Source: Allium sativum (Eukaryota; Streptophyta; Magnoliopsida; Asparagales; Amaryllidaceae). Taken from it: a DNA stretch of 64,000 nt. The stretch's first letter is position 1. Every line of letters begins with the position of its first letter. Positions 47,254-58,870 of this stretch are shown here, in pieces. The translations under genes were made by a program, and so were the position numbers. The notes beneath the pieces are model-generated. The model worked only from the letters and a program-made list of their open reading frames with translations, made no database searches and had not been told where the DNA came from. The stretch is from NCBI GenBank assembly GCA_030737875.1, contig CM060909.1, positions 31,021,659 through 31,085,658 on the forward strand, written 5' to 3'.

Positions 47254-49880
47254 ATTTTACAATCAGAATACACAACTAGATCAGTACAATACTGATAAAT
47301 ACAACACACACAATGGAAATAAATTTATACCAGAAAATACGCGATTGCGTCTCGACTCCAGCCCCTCTCCTGAAGCTCCAGGAAAAATCTAATGCAACCT
47401 AGAAAATATACTCGGTCCGACCCGAGCACATTTTGAGGAAATAAAAATCACCCGGATCGATTTGGAACATTTTCAGTGATAAAACTCACATTAAAAACAA
47501 CTTGCTTAGCTTTTAGAAATCCTTTGAAAGAATGGAACTCTTATAAGACATGACCACACATAAACACAACACATGTTTTTCCCTTACGATGACCAAATCA
47601 TTTTTTATATTATAAAATTCAATGATATTATGATAATGTCAATCAATCCATAAATAAAATAGGAATATTGCCGAAAATCTTGCATCTCACTTTGCAACAT
47701 AGTTGGTTTACATCTAAAAACATACGTTTTGTATTGGAGTTTGGATTTCCATACATGATTAGGTATGGGATCATCTTCCGATCAGTGTCCTCTAGAGATG
47801 AAACACTGGGATTCAAAAAGAACATCTTGCAATCCTGCCATACAGAACCGACCACTCATTCAACTTGAGTGTACCAAATATATCATCACCACGGTTGGGA
47901 TCAGCAACCGTATCACTTTGAAGCATACAAAAAAGGACAATCAATTTCTCTAGATTAGGTGATGATTTACCCTAATAGGACCCATATGGCACACTGCCTA
48001 CCTAATTTTAGTCATTTATGGTTGATAAGGATTGAAGTCACGATTACCTTTTTAGAAACCTCACATTCAACTTTGAATGTCAAGCCATCAAATCACTAAT
48101 TAATTTGCACAAGGATACTCTAGGTGTTAAGCTAAAAGAAGTTGCCTTCTCCACCACCGTACTCGATATATTTGTAAAAACCAACATACGTGATTCTAGG
48201 AAATACGTTGACAACCATACGTCCATACAAATTTTCTAGGAACAGGAAAAATTGAAGGTGCATTTTACTACATCCTGTCGCGATAAACCCTAGGATTAGT
48301 AACAAGAAGTCCTTGCATCATGCAGAACCCAGAACGTAATGATTACTGCTACAAGTTTAATCCTAGTAGTTAACCAGGGACATCAGCGAGCACCCCTTTT
48401 CGCTCCAAACGTCTACGCCTTCAAATCATCTTCATATGCATAAGCATCACTGCAAATTAGTTTTCAAACACAAATCCGGTTCAAAGTGGTTTTGGATCCA
48501 TATTCCCATCCCAATCTCCTGGAACTAACACGTCAATAGTCAAAAGGGATATTTATGATAGTCGGTTCTTTAACTATCAAATCAAAACAGTACGGTTAAG
48601 TACATCAGTAGCTCAAGCCCTTTTTGTTGAATCCATTTCATCAAAATCATTTAATCGATTATCGATTTCATATAGTTATCATAACAAATCTCTTCTGTTT
48701 TCGTTACTTTGGAAACAATAACCGACACTTATATCTTTAGAATAAACGTATTCACCAAACCATTCTTATCACCTTTACTTCAAAAAAATCGCTATATATA
48801 CTTACCAAATGGTATAAGTCTAATTACCAATCTTATATGGGTCAAAACAATGTCATACGACACATTCTTTATTATATAACCCTAAACGACTTTTATTTAA
48901 CTTCAAAATTTTGAAAATTTGAAATGTACGATACACTTATGAAAATAATAATTAAATTTCCAATATTGACTTCTGTTTCAAACTAGAATTACCTCTTGCT
49001 TCATATCTTTGAAAATCTCAAACATTTACTTATTTCTTGGAAGTATATTTCCAAAACCATACAATTTTCATTATTTAAAAAACAGTGTTATATACTTAGT
49101 TGAATGGTATAAGTGTAATCATACTTCATACTTCGGCCAAACAATGTCAAGTTATACATTGTTTACTACAAAACCCAATAGTTTTATTGGATTTCTTAAC
49201 TTTGAAAATTAGAGTTGTAATATTTTTATGGAAATAGTAAACTATACCTAACATTATTACCATTTGAAACTAGTACCATCTCTTAGATAGTAGCGTTCAA
49301 GTTGGGGTATTTTAGTTACCACTCAGACCTTGATTTGACAACATTCTTATTAGGATGGATAAAAGTTTGCAACTCAAAAGTGATAACAATTATAATATCA
49401 AAAAATCTCATTTACTATTTCATTTAAAATATGGTTTTATAAACCATTTTTGCATTTGGCTAATTTGTTCCCAATATAAATCACTTTTACAAAATTTGTT
49501 TAGTAAGTAAATACTTACTAAAACCTATAACTTTAGCTTAAAACTCTTTAATATAATTCTCTAACATCAGATTTATTACAAAATCCACTTACCAAATTCT
49601 TTACCCAAACCCATTACGCATATTATTATAAAACTTATCATGGATGTATATTAACAAATCCATTAACCAATTTATTTTGTTTTTTGAAAATCTCATTTTA
49701 ATTATATTTATTTTACTCAATTCAATAATTAAGTAAACTCTTATTTAAAATCATTGCATTAGCTTAAAATCCCTTTTATAAGTTTATTTAAAAAATTGTA
49801 TTTTATTCTAAAATCCCTTCATAAACCCTTTACCAAATTCAAACAAAGTCATATCACAAGCTTGATTGTTTTCTTAATTG
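46978..49880 (-). mobile_element. LTR fragment F, truncated by the LINE
   Basis: The plus strand starts TGTAACGACCCAAC, the reverse of an LTR end. It aligns with N2 from 6103 onward through landmarks such as TAGAATAGAAGAAGAAGAA, ATCTCACAGCGGAA and the TCTAGAGATGAAACACTGGG region. About 2.9 kb of the 3' half is present. The remainder is cut off where LINE sequence begins, so F was either interrupted by the LINE or truncated. The right boundary is approximate. Confidence 0.7.
47219..47253. repeat. (GT)n(AT)n microsatellite in F
   Basis: About nine GT units are followed by about eight AT units. The N2 counterpart (near 6290-6310) has only a short TATA-rich run, so the repeat expanded in F. Confidence 0.9.
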
Positions 49881-49929
49881 AATTCCAGTTAAAAAGTAAT
49901 CGCTATAATTATTATTAATTACAATAATA

Positions 49930-52900
49930 GTTATCTTCATCATTACTAAGATACTTGGTGTAATAATCGTGAAGGCAAAGCCTGTATATCCGCGAGACTT
50001 GATCGTGTGTTCGGAAACATAGGGTGGTTCACCAATCCATTCACTTTTGTGATCGGCCACCTTCACCGGTCCAACTCTGATCATTCTCCTATGCTTCTTC
50101 ACTTAAATTGATCTTTGACTCAAATTCGAAGCCTTTTCATTTCCAAAACATGTGGGCCTCTCACTATTCTTTCTGAAATGTTGTTACGCATGGGATTCTC
50201 CGGTTGTTAGGAACCCATTCCAAGCTTTTTCTTCCAGACCACACAATGTCAAAATGCACGTCCAGGAGTAGAATAAAACCACACTCTCTAATATTTTTGA
50301 CTATGTCATAGAGGCTGACAAGATTGTCTCCATCAAGGAAGCAATTTTCGACGAGAACCCCACTGCTTCAAACAGGGATGCCTGGCTGCAAGCCAAAACC
50401 GTCTTCGATCATGCACTTAAAATTGAATAGCTTTATTGGAAACAAAAGGCTCACTTAAAATGGACTGTGCACGGTGATTCGAATTCCAAATTATTCCACT
50501 CCATGGTCAACAAAAATCGTAACAAGCTTCGTATTCACAAAATTCAAAAACCAGACTATTCTTGGAAGGCTAGGGGTAGTGAAACTGACAATACGGTTGT
50601 TCCATTCTTTAAAGATTTACTTGGCTCTCCCTCCGTTACTTTCACCGACAATAACATTCTATCCCACATTCCTTCCCTTGTCCTTGAATCGGTCAATGTC
50701 TCCATTGCCAACCCACCCTCCGATGTTGAGATTAACAGTTGCGTTTTCAGCTCGATAAAGACAGCATCGTAGGCCCGCATGGTTTTAATGGATTTTTCTT
50801 TAACAATTTTTAGGAGATCATTGAGCCAGACCTTATCTAGTCTGTTAGGGCCTTTTTCAGCGTCTTACCTCTCCCCAAGAGTTGGTCAGTTACTAATGTC
50901 ACCTTCTTCCCAAAACTGATAATCCAAAAAATCCTTCTAAGCTTCAGCCAATTAGTCTATGCAATTTTAGCAACAAAATCATCTCCAAAATCATTGTTAA
51001 TCGTCTCTTGGTCATTCTACCGGACATTATCTCCCCTTCTCAGGCTGGTTTTATTAAAGGTAGACACATCTCTGATAACATTCTCTTAGTCCAGAAGCTC
51101 ATCTCTCAGTTTAACCACAATGTTAGGGGTGCCAACGTGATTATCAAATTGGACATGGCGAAGGCCTAGGATCGTCTCTTCTGGTTCTTTATTATTAAGG
51201 TTCTTTGTAAATTCGGATTCTGTGAGGCTTTTATCGGCTTAGTGCGGAGACTCATTTCTAATTGTTGGTACTCCATTCTCATTAATGGTTGCCCTAATGA
51301 TTTCTTTGCCTCTTGTAGGGGTGTCCATCAAGGAGACCCTTTATCTCCATGTCTCTTCATCCTTGCTGCTGAGGCTCTCAGCCGGGGTATTCACAGCCTT
51401 GTGTCTTCTGGTGATATCAATCACTTCTCTCTCCCAAGCAGGGCACCAATTATTTCGTCTCTAGCTTTCGCTGATGACATCTTGGTGTTTACAAATGTCC
51501 AATCCAGATCTATCTGCAGACTTGTTAAATTTTTACCTGATTATGAAAGATATTCGGGTCAACCCATAAACTCCAATAAAAGCTCCATTATTTGTTCTTC
51601 CCACGCGTCCCCCGCTATTAAAGCGGACTTCAGGAAGAGACTAAATTTTCCATTCGTAATCTCCCTATTACTTACCTGGGGATCCAACTATACCGGAGCA
51701 GAGAAATTAACCTCCACTTCAGAGATCCACTTATCAAAGCTCGTAAACTTATCAATAAATGGAGTGGATGTCTCCTTTCTTAGGCTAGCAGACTCATCCT
51801 CTGCTAGTCGGTCCTTAGCGCCCTTAGTTTGCATATTTTCTCTATCTCCACGCCTACGGCCTCCTTCTTTTCCCACTACCAGCATCTTTGTTAGAACTTC
51901 TTCTGGGGTTCGCAGGACAATCAACTACAACATCACTGGGTTTCCTGGGATCGCATTTGTCTTCCCAAATGCGAAGGGGATCTGGGTATTCGCAATTTAA
52001 GGGACGTTTGTGAAGCATATTGCCTCAAATTATGGCATCGTTTTCTTCGTAGTAAGTCCTTGTGGGCTAATTTCCTACAACATAGGTATCATCGACTTGC
52101 ATCTCGAAGCTTCGTAGATGTCCCCGCATACTCTAGTGAAACTTGGAAACATATGCAAAAGGTTAAAGATGAGTATGATGGCTCATCCCCCTTTGCCCCT
52201 CCTACTTGGCCGGATAATACCTTCTCAATTAAAAAAGCATGGGATGCCATTTGCTCTCACTCTCCGATCAGGCTTCCCTTTTTCATGATTTTGGATCATC
52301 ATATCTTACCAAATATTTCCATTCTTATGTGGAAAATTGCTCATAATGCCCTTCCTATATACCTGAACATTTCTAAACTTGGCATCTCATTAGTGTCTAA
52401 ATGTTGTTGTTGTCACCATACTCAATGCGAATTGGTACCCCATTTATTCGATGATAGCGAGGCAACCAGATATATTTGGCAGCATTTTGGCAGTCTCATA
52501 GGATTTTCAACCACCCTTGCCTCCCTCAATGCTCGTTGCATTTTCTGGTGGTCTGACTCCCGAGGTAAATCCATTAGGGCCATTCTATCTCGTACAATTC
52601 CCACATATATGTGCTGGCATTTGTGGTGTGAGGGTAACAGTTTCCGTTTTGACAACAAAAATTATGACAAATCTAAAATTATTGATCCTATCCATGAAGA
52701 TATTAAATATATTTTCATTGCTTTCCCCAACAAGGGCCCTCCGAACCTGTTTTTAAACTCATACATCACAGATTTTAACATTACCACTGCAATATGATTT
52801 CTCAAACCTTCCTTAGTCAATATTTTGTTTTAGTTTCAGTTACTGCTGGTTTTCTATTTAATTTTCAAGCATTTCGGCAATGGCTTTATGGTATCATGCT

Positions 52901-53223
52901 TTTGTTGTTTTCTCCTGTTTGCCTAGCTTCTCACTACTTCACATTGCGGGACCCGCGAGGTACTTTTGGCTCATTCCATGATTCCCCAAGGCTTTTGGAT
53001 CCTCTGTTTTATTTTGTCCCTTACTGTTTCTTCATAGGATATACATGTATTTGCTTATGCTTCACTGGACTTTGTGTCCTGGACTGTCTTTCGTTTTTAT
53101 CATTTTGTAAGCCACCATTGGGAGGCGATTTCCCAACTCTTTTAGTTGTTTATGTAGCGCCACCCTACCGCTCCATTATCTGATTTTTTTTAGAGCTGGC
53201 TTTTCATTTAATAATAATAATAA
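49930..53223 (+). pseudogene. Plant LINE, 5'-truncated and mutated
   Basis: The C-terminal part of an AP endonuclease reads WCNNREGKACISARLDRVFG and SDHSPMLLHL (about 49945-50100). A linker with YWKQKA and GDSNSKLFHS follows (about 50430-50500). RT comes next with GFIKGRHISDN, KLDMAKA, RGVHQGDPLSPCLF and the catalytic FADDILVF (near 51470). The tail reads GIRNLRDVC and a CCHH-like zinc finger with HLF (52400-52450). Stops include 50101 and a TAG at 51167 inside the RT. Frame shifts occur near 51665 and between 50.8 and 51.0 kb. The 3' end is a (TAA)n tail at 53208-53223 where element E begins. The left boundary is approximate. Confidence 0.8.
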
Positions 53224-53857
53224 TGTAACGACCCGTATTCTACACATCATAGGATCGTAGAATATTTATTTCTTTCCCTTGTGAATTCGTATGGTCATGT
53301 AACTTTGGGAAACATCTATTAGAGTCATTTCCCATGTTCATGATTTTTGTCGATTTTTAAATGACCATTTTCCCCTTAGTTGGTACTGTTTTGGCCATAA
53401 CTTTTGATTGGAAAGGAATTTTGACCTGAAACCACTTCCCTTGGATTGGTTTGATGGTTTACCTTTTCGTAGAGTGGTCATAATGGCCAAATGGACTTAC
53501 CGTTTGGGAGATATGGCTGAAATAAGGTTTGGAAGGTGAAAAACTGCTTAACCGGGCCAAATCGGGTGATTAGTGAGTAGGCCCATAACCCATTTCGGGA
53601 TTAGGGTCATGGGAAGGCTGAAATGAGATAGAGCATCATTCTAATTCAGTTTTCTAGCGTCCACTTATCACCAAGGAACCCTAAAAATGGCCTCCAACCT
53701 CTAAATCACCTCCAAATCATCTTTTGGTCAAGGATTAAGCTTAGCAACATCTAATCAAGGGAGATCTACACCAAATCAACATTGGAGCTGCTGTTTAGTA
53801 TTGGGATTTGCATCAAATCAGATATTTATTTCAGATCTTAGTTAATTTGTGGCTAAG

Positions 53858-53859
53858 GT
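53858..53859 (+). promoter_or_regulatory. Splice-donor-like site in E LTR
   Basis: TGTGGCTAAG is followed by GTGAGTGATT, a near-perfect plant 5' splice site. The CT- and A-rich leader before it contains AACCCTAAAA. The matching acceptor would be at 61954, 8 nt before the gag ATG. Confidence 0.5.
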
Positions 53860-54369
53860 GAGTGATTTGCATAGTTTTGCACTTATTATGGCTAATTAGG
53901 GGTGATTAGTGTTAATTAGCGAATTTAAGCATGATAAAATTCTGGAAAAATGTTCATAAATTCCTAAATGATGTTTTAGACCTCTGATATGAATTTGGGT
54001 TAATTTGGTTCAGTTTTGTTAGTCCTATCATTAGTTTCACCTAAACATGCTTTAGGGGAAATATGAGATTTTGGGTATGTTTGATCCATTTTAATCTATC
54101 ATATTGATGTTTTGATGTTTGTGGTTGATTATGCATGTTGCTATGACTGTATGATATTCTTTGTGATTGATTTCAATAGTTAGAATGGTCGAAAACGTCG
54201 CCAAATGGCGTAAACACTTGGTGGAACAGTCTCAGAAAACAGTGTAGGTTTCGGATCGGATGTAGGGCTCGGATCGGATATGTTGAACTGGGCAAGGGAT
54301 ACGATCAGATCGGAACCTGACACTTGGGAAAATTGGCAAAAAGGAAGGCCACGCTAACTGAACTGGGAT

Positions 54370-54500
54370 CGGATCGGGTTAAGGAGGACGGATCGGAGCG
54401 GAAGCATGAAGACGGATCGGAGCGGAAGCATGAAGATGGATCGGATAGGAGCATGTGAAGGAAGCATGGAGACAGATCGGAGTGGAAGCACGAACTGGAG
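54370..54500. repeat. 24 bp GATCGG tandem repeat in E LTR
   Basis: Two perfect copies and one variant of GACGGATCGGAGCGGAAGCA + TGAA are followed by looser copies. The GGATCGGAT word continues upstream to about 54250. A long minus-strand frame rich in Ser and Cys across it is a by-product. Confidence 0.75.
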
Positions 54501-54739
54501 GGAATGACACCCAACCCGACCCAAAGCAAAGCACCCGACCCGAACCGACGGCTTGAGGAGGAACCCGACCCGACCCAGTATTGACCAATAACCCGAGATG
54601 CAAAGGTAGTCCAATATGGGAAGTTAGAGCTCAGGATCCAGTTGGGAACCGATGAGTTCACTTCATGGTTGGACTTTGCTGCGGGACGTGTGCTAAGGAG
54701 TTGTCGACGTTCATAACTTCGATCCACCACTAAAAAATG

Positions 54740-54937
54740 AATGATGGCTACTTATCAGTGCAGTAGGGTCATAATGACCTGAGGGGCAAGGTGATGGTAG
54801 CAAGACTACGTTATCAGTACAGTAGGGTCATTATGACCTGAGGGGCAAGGTGATGCGTAGTAAGACTATGAGCCAGCGCAGATGGGGTGAATAACTCCAT
54901 GGGGCAAGTGGACATAGTAAGGATTGGTAAGACTATG
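54740..54937. repeat. 63-68 bp tandem repeats in E LTR, left of D
   Basis: Two units contain TATCAGTGCAGTAGGGTCAT and GACCTGAGGGGCAAGGTGAT. They are followed by one unit with AGCCAGCGCAGATGGGGTGA and ACTCCATGGGGCAAGTGGAC. D inserted in the next unit. The array continues at 60827-61020 with two more units of the second type and one hybrid. Confidence 0.8.
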
Positions 54938-57501
54938 TGTGACGATCCCAAAATCCGAGGGGCGGTATTAAGGATAATCGTTGGAATATAACACATTAAT
55001 CATCATAGCAGAGTACAGATAATAGCCAAAACAATAATTACAATGATTTTACATGGATATGACAGCGGAATCACAACATGTAACAATATCAGAATAGCAC
55101 AGCGTAGGATATAACTTAGTAAATAAAAAGGGAAGTGATCAGTCATCATCGCCAGAGGCGGAATACATACATGCAGTGAGACATAATAAGGGTATCAGTC
55201 TACATCGCCGAAGGCGGTACATATACATACAATAAGAAGTACTGAAAGTAAAGCAGTCTGCATCGCCAGTGGCGGAATCATAATATAAGTACAATAATGG
55301 CGGAAAATGTCAAAGTCGTCTCTGTGAAGTCAGCCTCGCCATGAGCCAAAATGCACTCTATGCAACAGTGCAGAGCCAAAAACAACCTGTCACCTGTGAA
55401 CTAGGCTGCTCGTGTGAAAATAAGGGCACCCGCGTTTGCAAAGTGAAACAAACAACGAGTCAGTCATGGGGACTGGTATGAGGAATCTATTTAACAGTTA
55501 AACAACAGAAATAAGCAAATCATAGGACCACGCCACTTTCGCGGAACGGGTTTACTCTAGTGATTGCTAGTGCATTTAAAACAAAGTAAATTCTTTTAAA
55601 ACAACGCAATGCTTTTAAAAAGAATGAATCCATTATAAGACTCAGGTCCCATCACACAATGCAACGCAAGCCGGAGGATAGAGTTTTACCTTATAATAGC
55701 CAAATATGCTTGATACGTATAAAGCAAAATCATTTGATATTATTACTAGTGCATATATGTTTCAAAAACGAATAGCATCATAAATATCAATCATAGACGG
55801 CATAAGTGCCCCATACCACTATGTCGCCATACTAGTTCTACAATCGAGTCCGTTATTTCGTATTGGAAATTGGATTTCCGTCATGAGTCGAGGCAAGGGG
55901 CAAGCTCCTCTCCGCTTCGAGACATTCTAGCAAATGCCTCAGGACTACACACTCTGGGTAACCCCTGGATGCTTCAGGGCCGGTCCTCTCTTATGTTTGA
56001 GGATTAGTTATTCCTGAACACACGTTTCCCGGTCCTTACAGACCTATAATCGAGGCGCCTCGCATTCCAACAACCACAAAGGTGAAAAGTAGATATATAT
56101 GTCAGGGCTGGTAAGTCACTGACACCACCATAGCTAGAAAGAAACGTCGTGCTCTCCCTGCAGTCCGTATCCCTTTTTAACTCATACCGAGGTGTGAGGC
56201 TCGCGAATCCACGCTATACACAAAGCCAGGCCACGTAGACCGTGCTTTGATCATCATCCACAAGACTTTGCTTTGCAACAGAAGCCTTGATCACAGCATC
56301 TTGGCATGCCACATAGGCAATCCACTCCATACGATTTGATTTCCATCGATATATAACCCCTGAGCTCGTACGTCTCAGAGAAGGGCGTTAAGCAAAAGAA
56401 TAAATTCTCCGGCACCAAACAGATATATATTTAACAGAGATCAATCAGTATAGAACAAAATCCAATGTCAGACACACAGTCCATTTACAAGTCCGTTCTG
56501 GGTCTGAACGAAACCGGAGGCGTCAAATTCCTCGTATATCCGTCCAATCAACACATACGTTTAGACGGCTACTACTTCCGTCCCTTTCCGGTAGCTACTC
56601 CGGTCAGGAACCTCAGTAGCGCCCATCCAACCGATACGAAGATCGTCGTTCTTGAATCGTCTTTGCATTTTCCAATTCGAATTGCTCGATAAATTATTTG
56701 AAATGAGGGTTAGCTCGGCCTTTTCAAATAATTCACGTCATTAGAATTTAAATCGATTCTTCCTATGGTTATATTATTCGACATCCATCTTTCAGTTCTT
56801 TAGTGTTATTTTCGTGTCAAACACATACAACCATCAAATATCAAACAATTCAAGCCCAATTGGTTTATTTGCAATCTATGTTGCTTATAATATTTTATAA
56901 CGATTTTTCGCCATTTTTATTTATTTAAAAATGGCCATATTTAATTAAACGACGTTTCAGGTCGTGCCGTGGCACTGGTGCTGTTTTTCCCCTAATTTGT
57001 TTTACACATATCGGAAAATCTAACCGTTGGATTTCTACAAAGTCTATATCAGTGGGAAGATATTCCCAAAGCGAACCCAACGGTTCCAGTTTCGTGAAAA
57101 TCCGACGGTCGGATCTTCCACACTAGTCGTTTGAAGTTACGGTTTCAAAATTCGAACTGCAGCATCGTTATTCGATTTAATTTAATTTTATTTATATTTA
57201 TATATAAATATAAACGATTCTGACGCTGTTTTTCTTCAGATTTGAATTAAACATTCCGGACAATCCAACCGTTGGATTTTTACAAGGTTGGTGCCGTTGG
57301 GAAGATATTTCCAAGGCGAACCCAGCGGTTGCGGTTTCGGGAAAATCCGACGGTCGGATTTCTCGCACTAATCGTTTCAAATTACGATTCCGAAACACAA
57401 ACTGCACGGCTTCGATTCCTTTTAATTATATTTATATATATAAATATAGTTCATTCTATAATTCCAACTATAGTTCATTCTATATTTTCAACTTCGTTTT
57501 C

Positions 57502-58190
57502 ACTTCAAATATTTCACTAACGCCTTAATATTTCGAAAAATTTCGCCATAACCTCCTTTGTACGGGGAGGGGTTTGGAAATTTATTGGGCCGTGTGAGGT
57601 ACCCAATAAATCCTAAAAAGCATCCACATATTTATAGTGATATATTCTGGTGTTTACGGGGGAGCATGTATAGATAATCACTCCAGAGAATAAATTCTCG
57701 TCACCCCGTTTCCGTGTGGAAATAAATAGTCCATGTGCCGTATCTAATAACTAGAGCGACGTGATTATTGTCAACTCCAGACCCGTGTGGGGTTTTTATT
57801 AATCTCGCAATTTATCGTTATATTTTATATAGTCCATATCAGTCATCAGTTCAACCTGTAGTATATAGTCATCGCCATACAAGCCTCTCGCTCGTATGGT
57901 AAATCTTCCACCTCGTCACACAAGCTCCAATTGCTTATGTGGAATATGATGAAGTATGCCTATCATCAAGAAGCATGCCATGTAGTGTAGTTCAAAATTA
58001 ATTGTTACTATCCTATGGCGACGTTTATTATTTCACACAGAATAACCAGCACTCCGCATCCAATGGCATTCACAGGAGTTGATATAAAAATAAAATTGCG
58101 CAGCCAACTCATCAAGGTTTACCTATTTGTCGGGCACGCAAATAATTTCTTTACTCTACAGCTAATCCATTTTTCCTGTTCAACACATGT
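57502..58190 (-). mobile_element. Internal-region block embedded in LTR D
   Basis: On the minus strand this matches B at about 33070-33780, the untranslated DNA just before the polypurine tract. Shared landmarks are GCGTGCCCGACAAATAGGT, ATTCACAGGAGTTGATA (reverse), CTCCGCATCCAATGGCATTC and the repeated CATACGAG...CTCGTATGG words. In B's own LTRs the equivalent point (after the array, about 36300) lacks it. The polypurine tract itself is not included. Confidence 0.8.
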
Positions 58191-58199
58191 ATATATATG

Positions 58200-58870
58200 C
58201 AGAACAAAGCTAATAATAATATTTCTAGCAAACTATTATTTATTTCAACACGTGTGTATTTTTTTCAAAGCGTATACATGATAAAAGAAATATTTTTATC
58301 ATCAAAAATATTTATTCAACACGTGAATGTTTTTAACACTTCATATTCACAATAAAAATGTAGTTTTTATTATCGATTCATTTTATTTTTAAAATACGAT
58401 AACATTCAACACATGAATTTCAACTCGACGAACGAATTGCAACTCAACACATGAATATCCTATATAGTTTGTATATATATAAAAATGTGATTTTTATCGC
58501 TAAAGCTATTTGTTTAATTCAAATAATATTCAACACATGAATTTCAACTCAACGAATGAATTGCAACTCAACACATGAATATCCTATATAGTTTGTATAT
58601 ATATATAAATGTGATTTTTATCGCTAAAGCTATTTGTTTAAATTTAAATAATATTCAACACATGAATTTCAACTCAACGAATGAATTACCACTCAATACA
58701 TGAATATTCGCTATGGTTTGTATATATATAAAATTGTGATTTTTATCGCTAAAGCTATTTGTTTAAATTCAAATAATATTCAACACATGAATTTCAACTC
58801 AACGAATGAATTGCAACTCAACACATGAATATTCGCTTCAACATATGTAATTTATTTCAACGAATGAAAA
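58200..58870. repeat. Tandem array in LTR D
   Basis: About four copies of a 115-120 bp unit, each with AACACATGAATTTCAACTCA, ATATAAAAATGTGATTTTTA and TCGCTAAAGCTATTTGTTTA words. The AAAAATGTGATTTTT palindrome corresponds to the cores in A and B. Confidence 0.8.

Noticed and set aside
51688..51924. Minus-strand frame within the LINE
   Set aside because: Shadow of the plus-strand LINE RT C-terminal region, which has recognisable conserved motifs in the opposite sense.
52794..53183. 129-codon frame after the LINE zinc finger
   Set aside because: It lies in the expected LINE 3' untranslated region, is hydrophobic by composition (T-rich) and has no recognisable domain.
54305..54730. 141-codon minus-strand frame with Cys/Ser repeats (SSCFRSDPSS) in E's LTR
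   Set aside because: Direct product of the 24 bp GATCGG repeat. Other frames of the same repeat are open as well.
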